Below, in pieces: positions 11,383 through 24,008 of a DNA stretch of 64,000 nucleotides. The notes beneath the pieces were generated by a model. The model did not search any database, was not told where the DNA came from, and saw only the letters and a list, made by a program, of their open reading frames with translations. A program made the position numbers and the translations under genes. Within the stretch, counting starts at the first letter, position 1; each line of letters starts with the position of its first letter. This stretch comes from Agroathelia rolfsii (taxonomy: Eukaryota; Basidiomycota; Agaricomycetes; Amylocorticiales; Amylocorticiaceae). The stretch covers positions 2,666,001-2,730,000 of the forward strand of contig JABRWF010000006.1 of assembly GCA_018343915.1 (NCBI GenBank), read 5' to 3'.

Positions 11383-11888
11383 TTGCGATCAATTGCTCCC
11401 TTGTACAATTTTGTGATTAGCACGTGACAAATTAATTTGATTATTCAGGCATTGAATGTTTCTGATCATTATTAGCATATGTGTAGCTTTTTATTATTAT
11501 ACGTTTGTATACTAAATTATGTACTAAAGACAAACTACAGTGTAAATGGCTGAGTAGGTTCAGACAATGAGGGAAGTGAAGTGAAGTTAGCATTAGCAAG
11601 AAGGATTAACCTTGGCTGACTACTGGTAGTACTGGACCGGGTAAATAGGTTTAACTTGTGGGTTGAACCTACCAGTCTAATAGTCCAAAGGTCAAATCGT
11701 CGTGATCTGCGCCATTATTGTGGTGACAAAATCTGCTTCGGAGATGATTACATAATGTATCTTGCCTGTATACAGCTATTGCCTCATTGGACCGGGGGTC
11801 GGCCAAGTGTTTGGACGGGGATTTGGACACTACACAGACGTGGACTGTACCAACACTGTGTGCAGCACATCACTAATTATATGAAGCA
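11383..11888. other. Intergenic, nothing recognised
   Basis: AT-rich stretch between tRNA-Ala and the inverted-repeat element. No supported feature. Confidence 0.5.
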
Positions 11889-13097
11889 TATGAGGGACCC
11901 TAGCGGACAAAAATATAGCACTGAAAGTTAAGCACTACGCTTAGCCGAACTTGCATTACACTTAGCAAAATAAGCACCAGAAGATGGCATGGGCATCCGA
12001 AGCCCCTGTGTGGCTTACATAACTACTCCTCACATGCCTGCCTTTGAATGTACTGTGACGTATGCCATATATAGTAGTAAAATTGAGAGTTTACGAGTTA
12101 CAAAAAGTCCGGAAAAATGTTTTAAGCGGTGTCAAAACAACAACTCGGGTGACTTGCCGAAAATGACATAGCAGCGGCAATTAGTCCAAAAGGGAAAGGG
12201 AACACGGACTTGACAAAAAGCACACTCGCTGGCTTGGAGTCGCAGCAGGGGATATTTGCCCTTAGCCAATTGGCAAATGAGTCTTAGTGGCTTGTTTTTT
12301 TTTCTTTCTCATATGTTAATGCAAATACCAGGTATCATTTAAAAGCGATTGTTTGAAATCCCCTGCTGTGATTCCTTCTCATGTGTTAGGCGCATACATC
12401 CATCTCTCATCGAAAAAGGAGAACGTCCAGAACAATGTATCTCATGACTGACACTGGTCTCCCATAACTACAAGTTATAAATAATGTATTCAAGATACAT
12501 AAATGTAGATGCAAATACACAAGACCCATCAAGCATAGAACACGTATGCAGGAGAACCCAAAATACTTAATTGCACGAACAATGCAGATTACACGACTTT
12601 CGAAATTGATCAAATTTGTGCGCTGAAGGCCTGAAGCTGATTTTTGCTGCATATCTTAAATAGGCGTTGATGTTCCGGCACTGAGTATTCTTGAAATTTA
12701 AACAGCCAACCCGACCTATACTTATGCCTTTGATATGTTCAGTACAAAAAATTTCATATATTTGCATCTCATACGAACAATGGGAGGACTTGTGTCCCAT
12801 TACTGTAAACTAACTGCCGCAATGATGCCGTTTTCGGCAAAGCCACCTGAGTCGTTGTTTTGAAACTACTTAAAACATTCTTCCGGCCTTTTTGTAACTC
12901 GTGAACTCTCAATTTTACTACTATATATGGCATGCGTCATGTTCACTCAAAAGCAGGCACGTGAGGTGCTGTTATGTAAGCTGCACAGGGGCTTCGGATG
13001 CCCATCCGATCCGCTAGTGATTATTTTGCTAAGTGTAATGCATGTTTGGCGTGCTTAACTTTTAGTGCTATAATTTTGTCCGCTGGGGTCCCTCATA
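11889..13097. mobile_element. Non-autonomous DNA transposon with ~300-bp inverted ends and TA duplication
   Basis: TGAGGGACC at 11891-11899 and its complement GGTCCCTCA at 13087-13095 begin inverted repeats that continue inward about 300 bp each (to about 12190 and from about 12810), at moderately diverged identity. A TA dinucleotide flanks both ends (11889-11890, 13096-13097), the duplication expected for Tc1/mariner/pogo-type elements. The 620-bp centre has no transposase-like frame. The divergence between arms suggests an old insertion. The superfamily assignment is inference from the TA duplication only. Confidence 0.75.
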
Positions 13098-13149
13098 CTC
13101 ATATTCCTCAGTAAGTTTTTGGGTGCAGCCTCTATTTAATCAGCTTTCT

Positions 13150-13312
13150 CCTTTGCAGCGTTGCTGGCAGAAACTGAGTATAAAACTGGTGTCTCCACCA
13201 ACCCTTTGGTGGTTCAGACGATGGCAGGATTGACAACGAGCAGAAACAGCCGATCATCGATGAGGAATTCGAGCGCTCTCTTGGTACTCTCCGTGACAAC
13301 TGTGGTCATGAT

Positions 13313-13346
<34 letters not shown>

Positions 13347-13796
13347 AAAGAAGAACATGAGTCTGCTGATGATTTGGACACCTCGCTTCTACTTCCCAGC
13401 ATGATGAAGTCCCTTCATGTTATCTCATCCTCTTGAGCCCCATTGATTGAAGAATCTAAGAGCAATGACGACGATGAGAATAGTGTCTACGTCAACCATA
13501 CACCCTTCGCACCTTCCGTATCTGGACCTGTGATAAGCTACTTTGAGTTTGAGTAGAGGAGACTCAGGACTTTATTGTATGTCAGTCTTCAAGTGCCTTC
13601 CTCAGAAGACCTCAGCGGTCAGGATGCCGGTCTGCTATTAAGGGAGATATGGTCATTAAGTACGAAGAAGAGGGGAGCAATGAGTATCGACGGAACTTCA
13701 AGGAAGGCTAGAAGGGTGTCAAGAAATAGTTTAGACAAAAGCTCGACAAGCTTCGCAGTGACAGTTGTAAGCAATAAACAGCACTCGTAGCTGGGA
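13150..13796 (+). pseudogene. Decayed gene fragment with an Asp-rich microsatellite
   Basis: Protein-like stretches are spread over different frames. One reads DEEFERSLGTLRDNCGHD and then hits a stop. A run of GAT codons (about 13313-13342) encodes poly-Asp in the neighbouring frame, and a further stretch near 13647-13700 reads MVIKYEEEGSNEYRRNFKEG before a stop. Several frameshifts and stops interrupt any single product. A splice-acceptor-like TTTGCAG precedes 13160. I do not recognise the parent family. It could instead be non-coding sequence with chance ORFs. Confidence 0.35.
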
Positions 13797-14211
13797 TAAA
13801 AGGGTGACCAAAGGGGGCTATCTTGCTCTGGTGGCTTGCTCTCTGTGCTGCCCATGCTTCTTTTTATTTTATTTCATCGTGAAGTTTTTTTCTTCCTTAT
13901 GCTAAGTTTTCCTCATCTGTATTTCTTCCTTTATATTTATACATCAGAACAACATAGTGTATCCATGATCAACTTAAACAAAGAAGTGACGAAAACTCAT
14001 CTATGACTGTTTGGTGGTAGCAAGCGCACACAGCAATACATTCCTTCAGACATGGGTATATAAAAAGTGCTTTTTTGAAGTGAATATAGTAGCTGGGATA
14101 TATGATTAGTGGTGATACAGAGGGGTTATTTGACTAAACATCTTGCTCATCTACAGCATGAGGCACTGTCTTACAGATAAAGCATCTATCTAGTAAAGGG
14201 CTGGAAGCTGT
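13797..14211. other. Intergenic, nothing recognised
   Basis: 3' flank of the next gene. TATA-like and T-rich tracts only. Confidence 0.45.
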
Positions 14212-15645
14212 TCAAAATTCAAAGCCTCCTGTATAGTAAGATGGAGGTAGCGTATCTGTCATTGTCCTTGACGTGTATCTGCTTTGGGTTTCTTGGGCTT
14301 CATCCGCATTCGAGGCACAATGAAAGGAGGTCTTGGCCTCCGACTGATTTACAACTGTTGGTATGTAATTTCGACCGCCCGTATGCCAGGGCAAGTATGT
14401 GAAACCAGGGTCGGAGAGTGGAGGTATCTGCCAAGATTGCTGAAGTGATCCAGTCGGTCCATGATGAACTTGACCTTGGGGTGAGGAGTTATTTGTAAGA
14501 GGCAAAAATGTTTGCATGTGACCCGACTGCAATAATCTTCCCATTTTATGCTGATAGTTGGGGGGTCGTGCCGAGATCGAGTGATTCGTCAACACTTCAG
14601 ATGCTTCGAAAGAAGTACGAATCTGAAGATGGGTTGTAATCGGGAGTTGAACAATCGTCTGTGCTTCAACTCGGACAGGACTCGGAGGGGACTCTTTAAA
14701 ACTTGGGCGATGACCGACATGAGTCCTGTTCTTCTGTCTTCTATTGTATATGACAATGGTGCACGTTATTAATATAAGGAAAGCTAGACCACCACCAATT
14801 CCACCGGCCAATGATGCTGTATCTGGATGATTGTGAATTGTCAAGGCCGGCGTCGCAGGTGCAGTGCTGATACTAGGAACTTGTGACGTCGTCACATTAT
14901 CCTCTTTGAGCTGTCTAAAAATAGTAAAATATGTACGCTAAAAATCCTGCACGTTTTAAATTCACATGAAGAGCTCACGTATAGATGACATAGTCAAAGA
15001 GTATCAATGTGGGATTTGAACCTTGAGGTATATGAATGGTAAATTCGTGCGTCGCGTTGGTCAGTGAGGTGTTTGTGTATACAGGAACTTGGTAGGATAT
15101 GTTGTCCGAGCCATCCGGAAGGTGTTGATATGAACCAACAAAATCACCGTCGATTGAGAACGTATAATTGGCAAAAGTCGAGTAGTTGTAAGTGTTGGGA
15201 ATGATACAAAACGCATATAGTGCTACACCTAAGACAAGAAATTAAGATATTGCTTTCATCAAGCGTGATAGGCAACGGACCAGTGAAATTCATGCTGATA
15301 GTTAGCTCGGCAGAGATAATATTGCTATGAATAGTGGCGTCATGCCAAGCTATGTTATCTATGAACACTCTGCTCATGACTAAACAGACAAAGAATCACT
15401 TTACTTCCATCAAATACTGCAAGGGGGTTCAGATTTGCCTTGCAGTCACTGCAATCGTCGCCTTGGACAAACGGTGCAAGCGGTGTATATACAGGCATAC
15501 TCCCCGTGTACTGGTCCCCGTATTGATCGTCGATCGTATAGTTGACGAGGTCTCCTGTCACGGGCCTGATAGCTATGAAGAAAATTACTACGAGTAATAG
15601 TGCATTTGTGTAGATTGTTTGGCTGCCTGTCGCTTGAGTGCACAT
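14212..15645 (-). CDS. Single-pass membrane protein with extracellular galactose-binding-like domain
   Basis: This belongs to a large Agaricomycete family of type I membrane proteins whose function is unknown. From the ATG at 15643-15645 the order is: hydrophobic signal/anchor (LLLVVIFFIAI), ectodomain beginning VNYTIDDQYGDQYTG with a CSDC pair, DGTWHDATIH, FANYTFSIDGDFVGSYQH and LILFDYVIYT, then a Thr/Pro/Ala-rich stalk. After that come a Gly-rich membrane helix (GGIGGGLAFLILITCTIVIY), the basic stop-transfer NRRQK and a cytoplasmic tail of about 160 residues. Three introns are read, with boundaries near 15358-15411, 15233-15286 and 14920-14990. The family resemblance and spacing to the next gene indicate tandem duplication. 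An alternative start is MLLVRV upstream in the same frame (15717). Confidence 0.8.
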
Positions 15646-16922
15646 GGCATTTGGAAACTTCAGGTTGAAGAGGCACCGTACGAGGAGGGTGAAGATAGCA
15701 ACTCTTACCAATAACATTGCCCGTGATATTATCGAGTATGAGGCGGTTCTGATGCCATGTGTGTTTGGGGAATATAATGGAAATTTTCAAACTACTGTTG
15801 AACGTCGTATCGCAAAAACCTCAGCAGAGTCGGAATGATCAATTGGGAATGATGGTGTGATGCGCTGCCTCCCGATCTGATATTATGATGCTAAATAAAA
15901 GGACTTGGCGTTAGGAGATGTAACAGATCGAGACCCTTCGCAGTAAGGCTCCCCGGATTAGTGATATGACCTCCGTCACGTCGCATTCAATATTTCTCAT
16001 GACCATTTCTTTGATTTCTTGGTATTGATGTACGACAGGTTTCCATTCCACAAAGGATATAGTTACGTTTCCTTCTTACATCTGTACACTTATGATTGTT
16101 ATATTAGGATGGTTATAAATGCGGACCATGTATGTAGTCAAGTTAGACAGGCAATCGACATCTTATACTAGTTCTTTCTCTCGTCATTCGTCTTTCGTGA
16201 CATCCTTGGTCGGACGTCACATGATCTCGTAGTGTGCGCGTGGTTCTTTCTTAGCACCCCATTGGGTCCCTGAAGCTGAAGCACACTGTACTGAGTACTT
16301 GTTAGAATATGTGATCCACGTGCCGGGTCACATAATTTTGTCTTTAAATTTACGGTAATTTACATTCTCGGTCGCCATCAGTTTGAATACGTACAACGAT
16401 ATACAAGTTGACAAGTGGAATGCACTTTTTGTGTCGACTGCTGCTCTTCGTCGTCGCTCGTCGTATTTTCACAGTACTTCCCACTTACTAATATTGTTAC
16501 TATTAGCTTCAATATGCTGCTTAGCTTAGTCTGAGTCAACTTTCTCGTTGCTCTTGAATGTAGGTGAGAAGTATACAAAAACAACTCACAGAGGTCAAAT
16601 TCCACCGCCCTGAAATTACATTCGCTTTATCGTAATTTATGATGAATAAAGCTACATAATAAAGTAAAAAGAAAAAGTTCCAAAACCCTATTAAACAGTA
16701 CCATACATACCACTAGTAAATCCGAAGGTTGCATTTTTTATCAACAGCATTGAAGGTCATGAACCGCTCATCTCGCGCTCCGAGCCGATGTTTAATTATC
16801 GGGTACGAGTGTCCAGTTGATGTAATTTCCGTCTGCAGACAGTCTTTGTGTAGATGCCTTCGAAGCAGCCACAAGTACTTCTCACATGGATTCCATTTGA
16901 TGCTTCAGCTCGATTATCTCCC
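15646..16922. other. Intergenic between the paralogous membrane-protein genes
   Basis: About 1.3 kb of AT-rich sequence. A small minus-strand ORF at 16378-16605 has no family resemblance. This interval holds the promoter of the 14212-15645 gene. Confidence 0.45.
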
Positions 16923-18062
16923 TTATGGGGGTGGCCCGCGAGGGGGGCCAAGACGGGAGTTCAAGTTATGATGCAGTTGTGTGGGTGATGTAGCCGGTGT
17001 TCCTCGAGGTATGGTTTCAGACCTCGTACTTGGGCTTTGGGTCACGGAACTACGAGCCCACAGAAAAGGGTTGGGCGCGGTATGCCAGGACATGGTGGTG
17101 GCACCAGACTGTGACGATAAGGCCTGGCCTGGTACACTGATACGGATACCAGAATAAGCTTGCTCAGATACACCAAGTCGAAATTCGTAGGGGTCTTTAG
17201 ATATCTGTGTCTTTTTCTTTCTGTCACGAAGGCAGAAGAAAATAAGAAGCGATAGAGCCAAGACAACAAGACCAGCCGTAATCCCACCCGCAATAGGCCC
17301 AATAGGCGTGGATGAATTTTTGTCCCGTAGTGGCTTGTTGGTTGCATTATCGCCAATGCCAGTTTGGTTTGAAGATAAACCCGGTATATTTCTAAAAATT
17401 ACTAGATGAGTTACCACATCCCAGGAAAAACACTAATGACAGACATACTTAGTTTCAGTGGTATATACCAAGTAGTCGAGAATAAATGACGTTGTATTAG
17501 AGTCCATGGGAACGTGTATTGAGAGATTATGTTCTCCTACGGGAAGTGAGTCATTTTCGTAAAGGAGGGCATGGTATTGATAAAGATTATCCGCATTGGT
17601 GGACATGCTAGTATTGGGTTTGTGCACAAATAGCCCAACTTGTGTATTATTAATAGTGAAAGTTATGTTGGTGAAAGCAGTCTCATTATTTGACAGTACG
17701 CCATAAATGCTGACTGAGTTTCCTGTTTTAAACTGACATTATAGCTATTGAAAATATTTGAAAGGTAAGCATAGCCTCACCTAAAAAAGAAAAAGAAATA
17801 TATCGGTCAAAAGGGGATGCACCCCAAGTGAAGTTCGGAATCAGTGTATGCCATGCTATTAGGAGTCTCAGCGAGGAGTCCCAACCTATGTGAAAGCCTT
17901 ACTTGTATCAAACAATTGAGAAACGTCCAGTTCAGGATCTTGAAGAGAGCCCGAATAGGAAAGCCCTGTTTCCCAAGAGTCTTGAGGCCAATAGTGGAAT
18001 TGGTTCAGATCGTGTATGTCTGACGAATCATCCACAAAAACTAAAGTCAAATTTTCTGACAT
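16923..18062 (-). CDS. Paralogous single-pass membrane protein, no signal peptide seen
   Basis: Same architecture as the gene at 14212-15645. The first exon reads FVDDSSDIHDLNQFHYWPQ, the next WHTLIPNFTWGASPF, then YHALLYENDSLPVGEHNLSI and FILDYLVYTT. A stalk leads to a membrane helix (GPIAGGITAGLVVLALSLLI) followed by basic LRDRKKK and a Pro/Ser-rich tail ending GPPRGPPP. The best ATG (18060-18062) gives MSENLTLVFVDDSS with no hydrophobic leader, unlike its neighbour. An upstream signal exon cannot be excluded. Introns of about 50-60 bp separate the exons. Function unknown, perhaps sensing or adhesion at the cell surface. Confidence 0.75.
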
Positions 18063-18954
18063 AAAAATATCCCTTTACACTGCTAAAAAACTAATCGTGA
18101 TGAGCGGTGAGATAAAATTCCCGAGAAACGTTTTAGAGGAGCGAAGAGGAGTCCGCGCTCATGGGCACAAGTATTTATAACTTGGGAAATGCCGATAATC
18201 CCGTAATGATTTTATCACAGCCTCGGTAAAAATTAACTGGCCTCCTACAATGAAACTTGGTCGGCGTGAGAATTGATGTCTAGAATGCTGAAATGAGTGG
18301 TTGCAGGTTGGATCACGGTTGCTACACTGGTACGGCTCCACGAGCACAGATGGTGGATTGTAGTTACATATCTCCAAAGACAAGTGATCCACCGCATAGC
18401 GGTTCTCAGTTACAGGTGCCTGGAAGTAGCTAAATTACTACGTTAGCAACGCCATGATCAAACTCATAAAAAATGATGTGCTGACTTGCGTGTGGGCAGT
18501 ACATGGATTAAATTCCGCCGTCCGACTTGCCAGCGGGCCGCTAGCGACATGGTGCGGACCGACCATGCGGTGCATTCTAGAAATAACTTACATCAGCTAG
18601 GCTATGCGTTGTTCCCAGTTTGAATCATCTGATATCTAGAAATCTATTCTTATATCATCAAACCACTGGTAGGAAACAAAAGCCCACGCAGTCGGTCAAC
18701 ATCCCAAAACCGTTGCTACTAGTTACTAATGATGATCGATGATCATGGAGCGAAAACAACTTATCAAGAAATTCCCGTTATTGGCACTATGGCAGTGTGC
18801 CAAAGTATTTTTCCTGAATTCTATAGAGTCCGTGTAAACCGTTTGACCGATATAACTAGAAAAAAAAAACAAGCAGAAATGAGGATAGTGTAATATTTCT
18901 AAGTGAAAAAGGCAAAAAAAAAATTGAGACGGAACCTTTTGTTTGAAAAGAATT
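18063..18954. other. Intergenic, nothing recognised
   Basis: Includes a TATAAATA sequence near 18170-18177 (minus strand), about 110 bp upstream of the proposed ATG of the membrane-protein gene, a plausible core promoter. A poly-A-like tract lies near 18859-18866. Confidence 0.45.
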
Positions 18955-19068
18955 TGCTCGATATCGGGATCGAACCGATGATCTCCGGATCACTTGATAC
19001 TGATACGTGAAACTCACGCTCATACTTAAGTATGAGACCGGCGCTCTAACCAGCTGAGCCAATCGAGC
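18955..19068 (-). tRNA. tRNA-Met: tRNA-Met(CAT), elongator, with 40-nt intron
   Basis: The cloverleaf has acceptor GCTCGAT/ATCGAGC, D arm GCTC...GAGC, anticodon stem and loop CCGGTCTCATAATCCGG after splicing, and T arm ATCGG/CCGAT. The 40-nt intron follows A37. The CTCATAA loop and U31-U39 mismatch match elongator methionine tRNAs. The acceptor starts G-C and lacks the initiator features. Confidence 0.92.
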
Positions 19069-19386
19069 TGGATAACGTGTCCAGGTCTTGCAAATATGTT
19101 TAGGATACTACTTTTCACGCCAAAGATTGATAAAGCCATAAGGCAGCCAAACGAATATCATGGGGTTTTGACAAAAAATTGATCTAATCGAAGTCGATGA
19201 CTTGATAGTACTATACCAGTCATTTTCCTTCTATTGTACGTAATATTCCATAGGTTCCAAATATTTGAAAGTATATATTAAAAAAAGCCTAAGGGCGAGA
19301 AAGGCCGTATTGATCCATCCCGGAGAATCGAGTCAAGTGATTTCTTTGTCCGAGTCTTGCACCTAATATTTCTACGAAAACGGCCT
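19069..19386. other. Intergenic, nothing recognised
   Basis: 3' flank of the laccase gene, AT-rich. Confidence 0.5.
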
Positions 19387-21614
19387 TCACTGCATGTCGC
19401 TAGGCAGAGCGTCATAGATCGGGCACAGCTCCCTCCAAGCCTCTGTTGATAATATTGAGAACTAATGGAGATGTTCGAGACGGTTATTCCCTTACCCGGA
19501 ACAGAGGCATTGTTAGCAGCGGCCGTCTGATTGACGGCCTCTGCAAAGACGATGGCAAGACCTGCCTCCAAGTGCCAGTCAATGTGGCTAAAAAAAGTGA
19601 GTGATAAGTTTCGATAGCAACAAGGGATGCATATACCAGTGCAAAATCCAAGGGCCGGGGTTATCGGTGGTGAAACGAATGGTGGCATTGTCCGTGGTAT
19701 CAGAACCGATGCTGAAAGTATCGCGACGGACGGGGTTGGCATCTGCGAACATATGTAAGCACAAATACGGTTAGATAATGAAATTTGCTTACAGTTGTAG
19801 GTCGTGCTGTTAGCGCTACGAACAACGGAGAATGTATGGCCGTGCAAGTGGAATGGGTGCTGCCAAGAATCTATTAAATATACCAAAACAACAATTACAA
19901 TCGCTATACGTACAGGTCCGCCAACCACTCCGCCAGGAATACTCAATTCGATGACTTTGTTACTGGGCAAGGAGTAAACAGAGCCAGCTGGCAAAAGGTC
20001 CGCTGCTTGAACAGTTCCACTGAGAATCTGGAGCAAGACGGGAACCGTGGGGTAGGTCCATGAATAACTGTAGATGGTTGTTAATATATGGAAAATACTG
20101 GTAAATTGGAGTGCAGAATTTTTTACCCGTTGACATCGTAGGTCAGGTTGGAAGTCTGCAAAAAGCACCATTATTATTTTAATCAATAATACCACTCGGA
20201 GAAACTTACGAAAGATAAGTCAAGATTGAGCAAAACATCTGCACCGCCAACTTCGGGAGTCCCAGGGGCTGCAGGATCAACTAGGGCCTGATTCAAGCAT
20301 ATGCATTAGACACGCGTTGACGATGAGAGTACTTATGGTGCCTACATGAAGATCCGGTTCATACAGAAGGTTGCTCGCGGTATCGTTGCTTGTTGGCTCA
20401 ACACTCGAATTCGCGCCCGAGTAGGAGAGGATGGCACTGTTTATTCCGCCGTCAAATCCAGTCGAACCCATGTTGGGGTTGGCCCGAATCCAATAGTTAT
20501 CAACGGTTTGGTTCGCAGTCATCTACATTATAGTGAGCACTATGTTTATGAAATAAATTAGACCACCTCTTACAATAAGAGAATATCTCTGAGCTGCATA
20601 TATCTGTACGGAATCTACGACAAGCGGCTCAGTCGCAACACCATCGGCCTCGATGACAGTGAAGGTATGCGAGTCAATGGAGAATACATAGTTTGGATGA
20701 CAGGCCATGGCTACGAGACGGAAACGATAGCGTTTGCCCTGTTCGACAGTAATAACTGCGAGATCCGACTCAGGGCCGCCTGCATACCTTCCCAGACCAT
20801 TGATCAAGGTAGAGTCGGGGGTGCTTTGATAATAATAAAAATGAGCATAATTTAATTCTAGTAATGAAAAGCTCAGGCTTACGGGAAGGCGCCGGCGGAA
20901 GGAGCGGGAGTATGGTACCAATCAGCGAGGGTAATGATAGTGCTCTCATCATCGATATCATAGAGATCTGCATAAGGGTCATCTGGATCATAGATAACCA
21001 GAGCACCGCGAAGGCCATCACAGTATTGTGTTGCCAGGTGTGAATGATACCAATATGTGCCTAGTGAGTATTGCGATTGTTAATGTCTCAAAATATTTCA
21101 AATGTGTCTCCTTTTCCACTTACCAGTTTGGCCGGCTCCAGAGAAGCTGTATAAGAAACTATCTGTGGGAGCAATTGGGCATTGATTGACTTGGGCAACA
21201 CCATCCGCCCAGTTCGTTCCCGCTTGATACAAGCCATGCCAGTGCTTCAGAAAAAAATATTAATCAAACCTATATCTATGCATAGACTAGCAATTCTAGA
21301 TGCATACAACAGTGGTACTCCTGCGCATCGTTGAGTCAGTCAACTCGTTGATGACGTTGAGCTGGAACTGGTCCCCCTGCAAAATATAAGTCAAAATTGT
21401 GAGGTAAATGCACAAGTCTATGGCAAACCTTGTTAGCTGTGATGACGGCGCCCGGAAAGGTGCCACCAGCTAAAACAGTGGAGCGGTTATATCCATCCGG
21501 TTGAATGTAAACATTAGATATGACCAAATCTGCCACAGGACCAATGGCACTCAAGGCCTGAGGCATGGAGGAGAAGAGAACCGCTCCTATTACAAAAGCA
21601 CGAAAGGGAGACAT
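19387..21614 (-). CDS. Laccase (multicopper oxidase)
   Basis: A secreted blue copper enzyme that oxidises phenols and lignin-related compounds while reducing oxygen to water. The ATG at 21612-21614 gives the signal peptide [20 protein letters not shown] and then the typical start [19 protein letters not shown]. All four copper-binding motifs are visible in order: [18 protein letters not shown] and [13 protein letters not shown]. The residue ten after the type-1 copper Cys is Leu, the intermediate-potential class. The true C-terminus is the short exon ending [12 protein letters not shown], stop at 19387-19389. The long frame continuing past it is an artefact of reading into introns. Many 50-60 bp introns interrupt the gene. 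Length fits the usual 515-530 residues. Confidence 0.95.
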
Positions 21615-24008
21615 GGCAAATAATGATGAGAAGAGGACGGTTGAAGGAAAGCCCAGCTGACAAAGAAACACTGAGATTTCTGGGGAAACAGATTCACAGA
21701 TATCGAGAGCTTTTATAGCTTAAGACTCACTCATCCTATGGCACAGGCGATTCGCAATTGAGAGCGGCGTTCCTTCACCAAATCCGATCGGCACCAGTAT
21801 GCTATACACTTGGAAATGTGAGAACAGTACGCACTTTAGGACAATACATTCGAGTTGACAAGCGCATCTTACTAGTCCGCAGCAAATATCACGCATCTTT
21901 TGTCAGCCGAGGGCAAGCATCATACTTGCGCTGGACACTTACTGACCATTGTGCTATAATTGGGTACCGAGCTCCGCATATTAATGTGATCACCAAAATT
22001 ATAATTATTGTTGGAATGTGCTCAGAGTCGGAGCCGACACAGAGGCGATGGCTGAGTTTGCCCGTAAACAGGAACCACCAGAGGTTCGGACTTCTGAACC
22101 CGCCATCAAACAAATCTTCGAAGGCAATGAAGCCGAGCGGTATTAGCTTGAATGGCACATTGGTCTATGTATTTTCCGTGCGATAAAGTCTACCACGACA
22201 AGACGGAAACTCGTAATTAACAATGACAGGAAACCCACTACAAAACATTTATTCGATTCTAGGGGTAATAACTCATGACTACACCGAGAACGGGAGTCCG
22301 AGATGGATTAATAGTAGCCCATTACAAAATTCCGAGCGCGAGACGCAAACAAATAGATAATTGATTTTTGACGAACAATATCATTTTCGTCCGAGGGTAT
22401 AATGGCACAAGGCAGGAACCACGAGCACTCAGGGACTTACGGGAGTACTCCGCCGGAGACTGATATGTGTATTATGTTAGCCTTCAGAAAGATGCTTGTT
22501 GGCGGGAGAAAGCCCTTTGAGCACAATCCGGATCACAGGTGCAACTGTTTGGAGACACCTAGTAGTGTCGGGGGCAATCATGATAGATGGAATTCGGATT
22601 GTATTGTCAAACAGTCGCGATAACACATGTGTGACCAGTGCAGATAATGATTATTCGGGATACAAAAGCTCGAATGTGGGGACCCGCGGCCCGGGCCAAC
22701 ACGATGATTGGTTGTGAGAAGCCTCCGAGTCCGAGTCAGTGTGGTCAAATGGTGAATTTGATTTTCAAGTTCAGAAGCAAGCGAAGGATCGGTTCCAATT
22801 GAGCGCTGTCCGAGTCTATCAACGGGTGATGAGCCGAGTAGCGGCATGACGTAGTGTATGACTAAGGCCACTCACGTTACCGTAGGCAGCGGCTGGACCC
22901 GGTGAATAGGCCCTATCTGTGGCGCCGTGGCGGCTCTGGTCTGAATCATCATCATGAGGCATGCCGTGCCTGGCCTGAAAGAGTCGTCACCTGCCTGTGC
23001 ATTACTACCACACAGTCCGGCGTCCTGTATCTGTAGCCGGCAATGTAATCAATTTCTACTCGCTCTTTCGTTTTCCAATTGATGCGCTCTAGCAACATTA
23101 TCACCGACTCATCGGGGTGAATGACTGCGGCTCTCTGGACGTGTCCTTGATTTACGGTAGTTCACATGTCTCGTGCGATTAACGGAATTCGCGTCTTTAC
23201 TCTCGGTACCATCCAAGTTTTTGAAAACATCAAATTCGCTTCGGTTATTCCTAGAAGATGCTCTCCTCCGCCGGCTTTGATGATCATGTTTGCTGCGGAT
23301 AGTGTATTCGGAGCCCCGAAAGCTTGTTCACTGTATTCTATTCGCGGCAATAGGGTCCAATCAGCTTACTGTGTCCGGTTGGGTCCATTGTAATGTTTCG
23401 GACTGGGATGGTTCTCACAGCAATAATGTAATGAGGTGCTAAAAGATAGGTGCTAACCGGCCGCACAATGCGTCCAACCTTTTTTTTTTTTTGGTTTGTG
23501 TTACAATTAATCAGATACTTGAACGCTGTGTTCACTTATGGTCGCTGGCGCGCTCACAGTCAGCGGAAATGACATCATGGTTTGCGATACATAGGACGTA
23601 ACACAAGTTTCTTTTACTTCTCTAAACTTGGGAATTCCTTTCTATAAAAATCTAAATAATTGGATCCTATGGGTAAACATCGAAGATTTGGATGCGCAGT
23701 ACGAGTTATTTTCTTTGCTCAATTTTTTTTTCTATGCTCAACCAATTCCGTGCGCTTGCACGGATTATATCTTTAGATCATCGCATCTCGGTACAGTTGA
23801 GTCTCGGATTCTGCAAGTTCTTATCCGTCTTAGTGCGTCAGTTCGGTGTCCGTGGACGGACAAATGCCTCTTCTACGGCTTGCAATAGACTCACGTAAAT
23901 TGTATTTGGGAGCCTGAAGAAGGTACTTATGTGGTAGTAACGAGGCAAGTACTCTTGACCACACCCCATATTATTCCCTCCCACTTTTGACATTCTAAAC
24001 CTCCGACT
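21615..24008. other. Long intergenic region
   Basis: About 2.4 kb with no recognisable gene on either strand. Short ORFs (for example 22578-22871 and 23162-23350 on the minus strand) show no domain, splice pattern or sequence bias. It holds the laccase promoter on its left side. Confidence 0.45.

Noticed and set aside
13313..13342. Tandem GAT repeat as a short CRISPR-like or functional array
   Set aside because: It is a simple trinucleotide microsatellite.
19278..20195. 305-codon minus-strand frame as a gene of its own
   Set aside because: It is laccase exons read through unspliced introns. The real C-terminus (…DALPSDMQ) is in another frame after a small intron.
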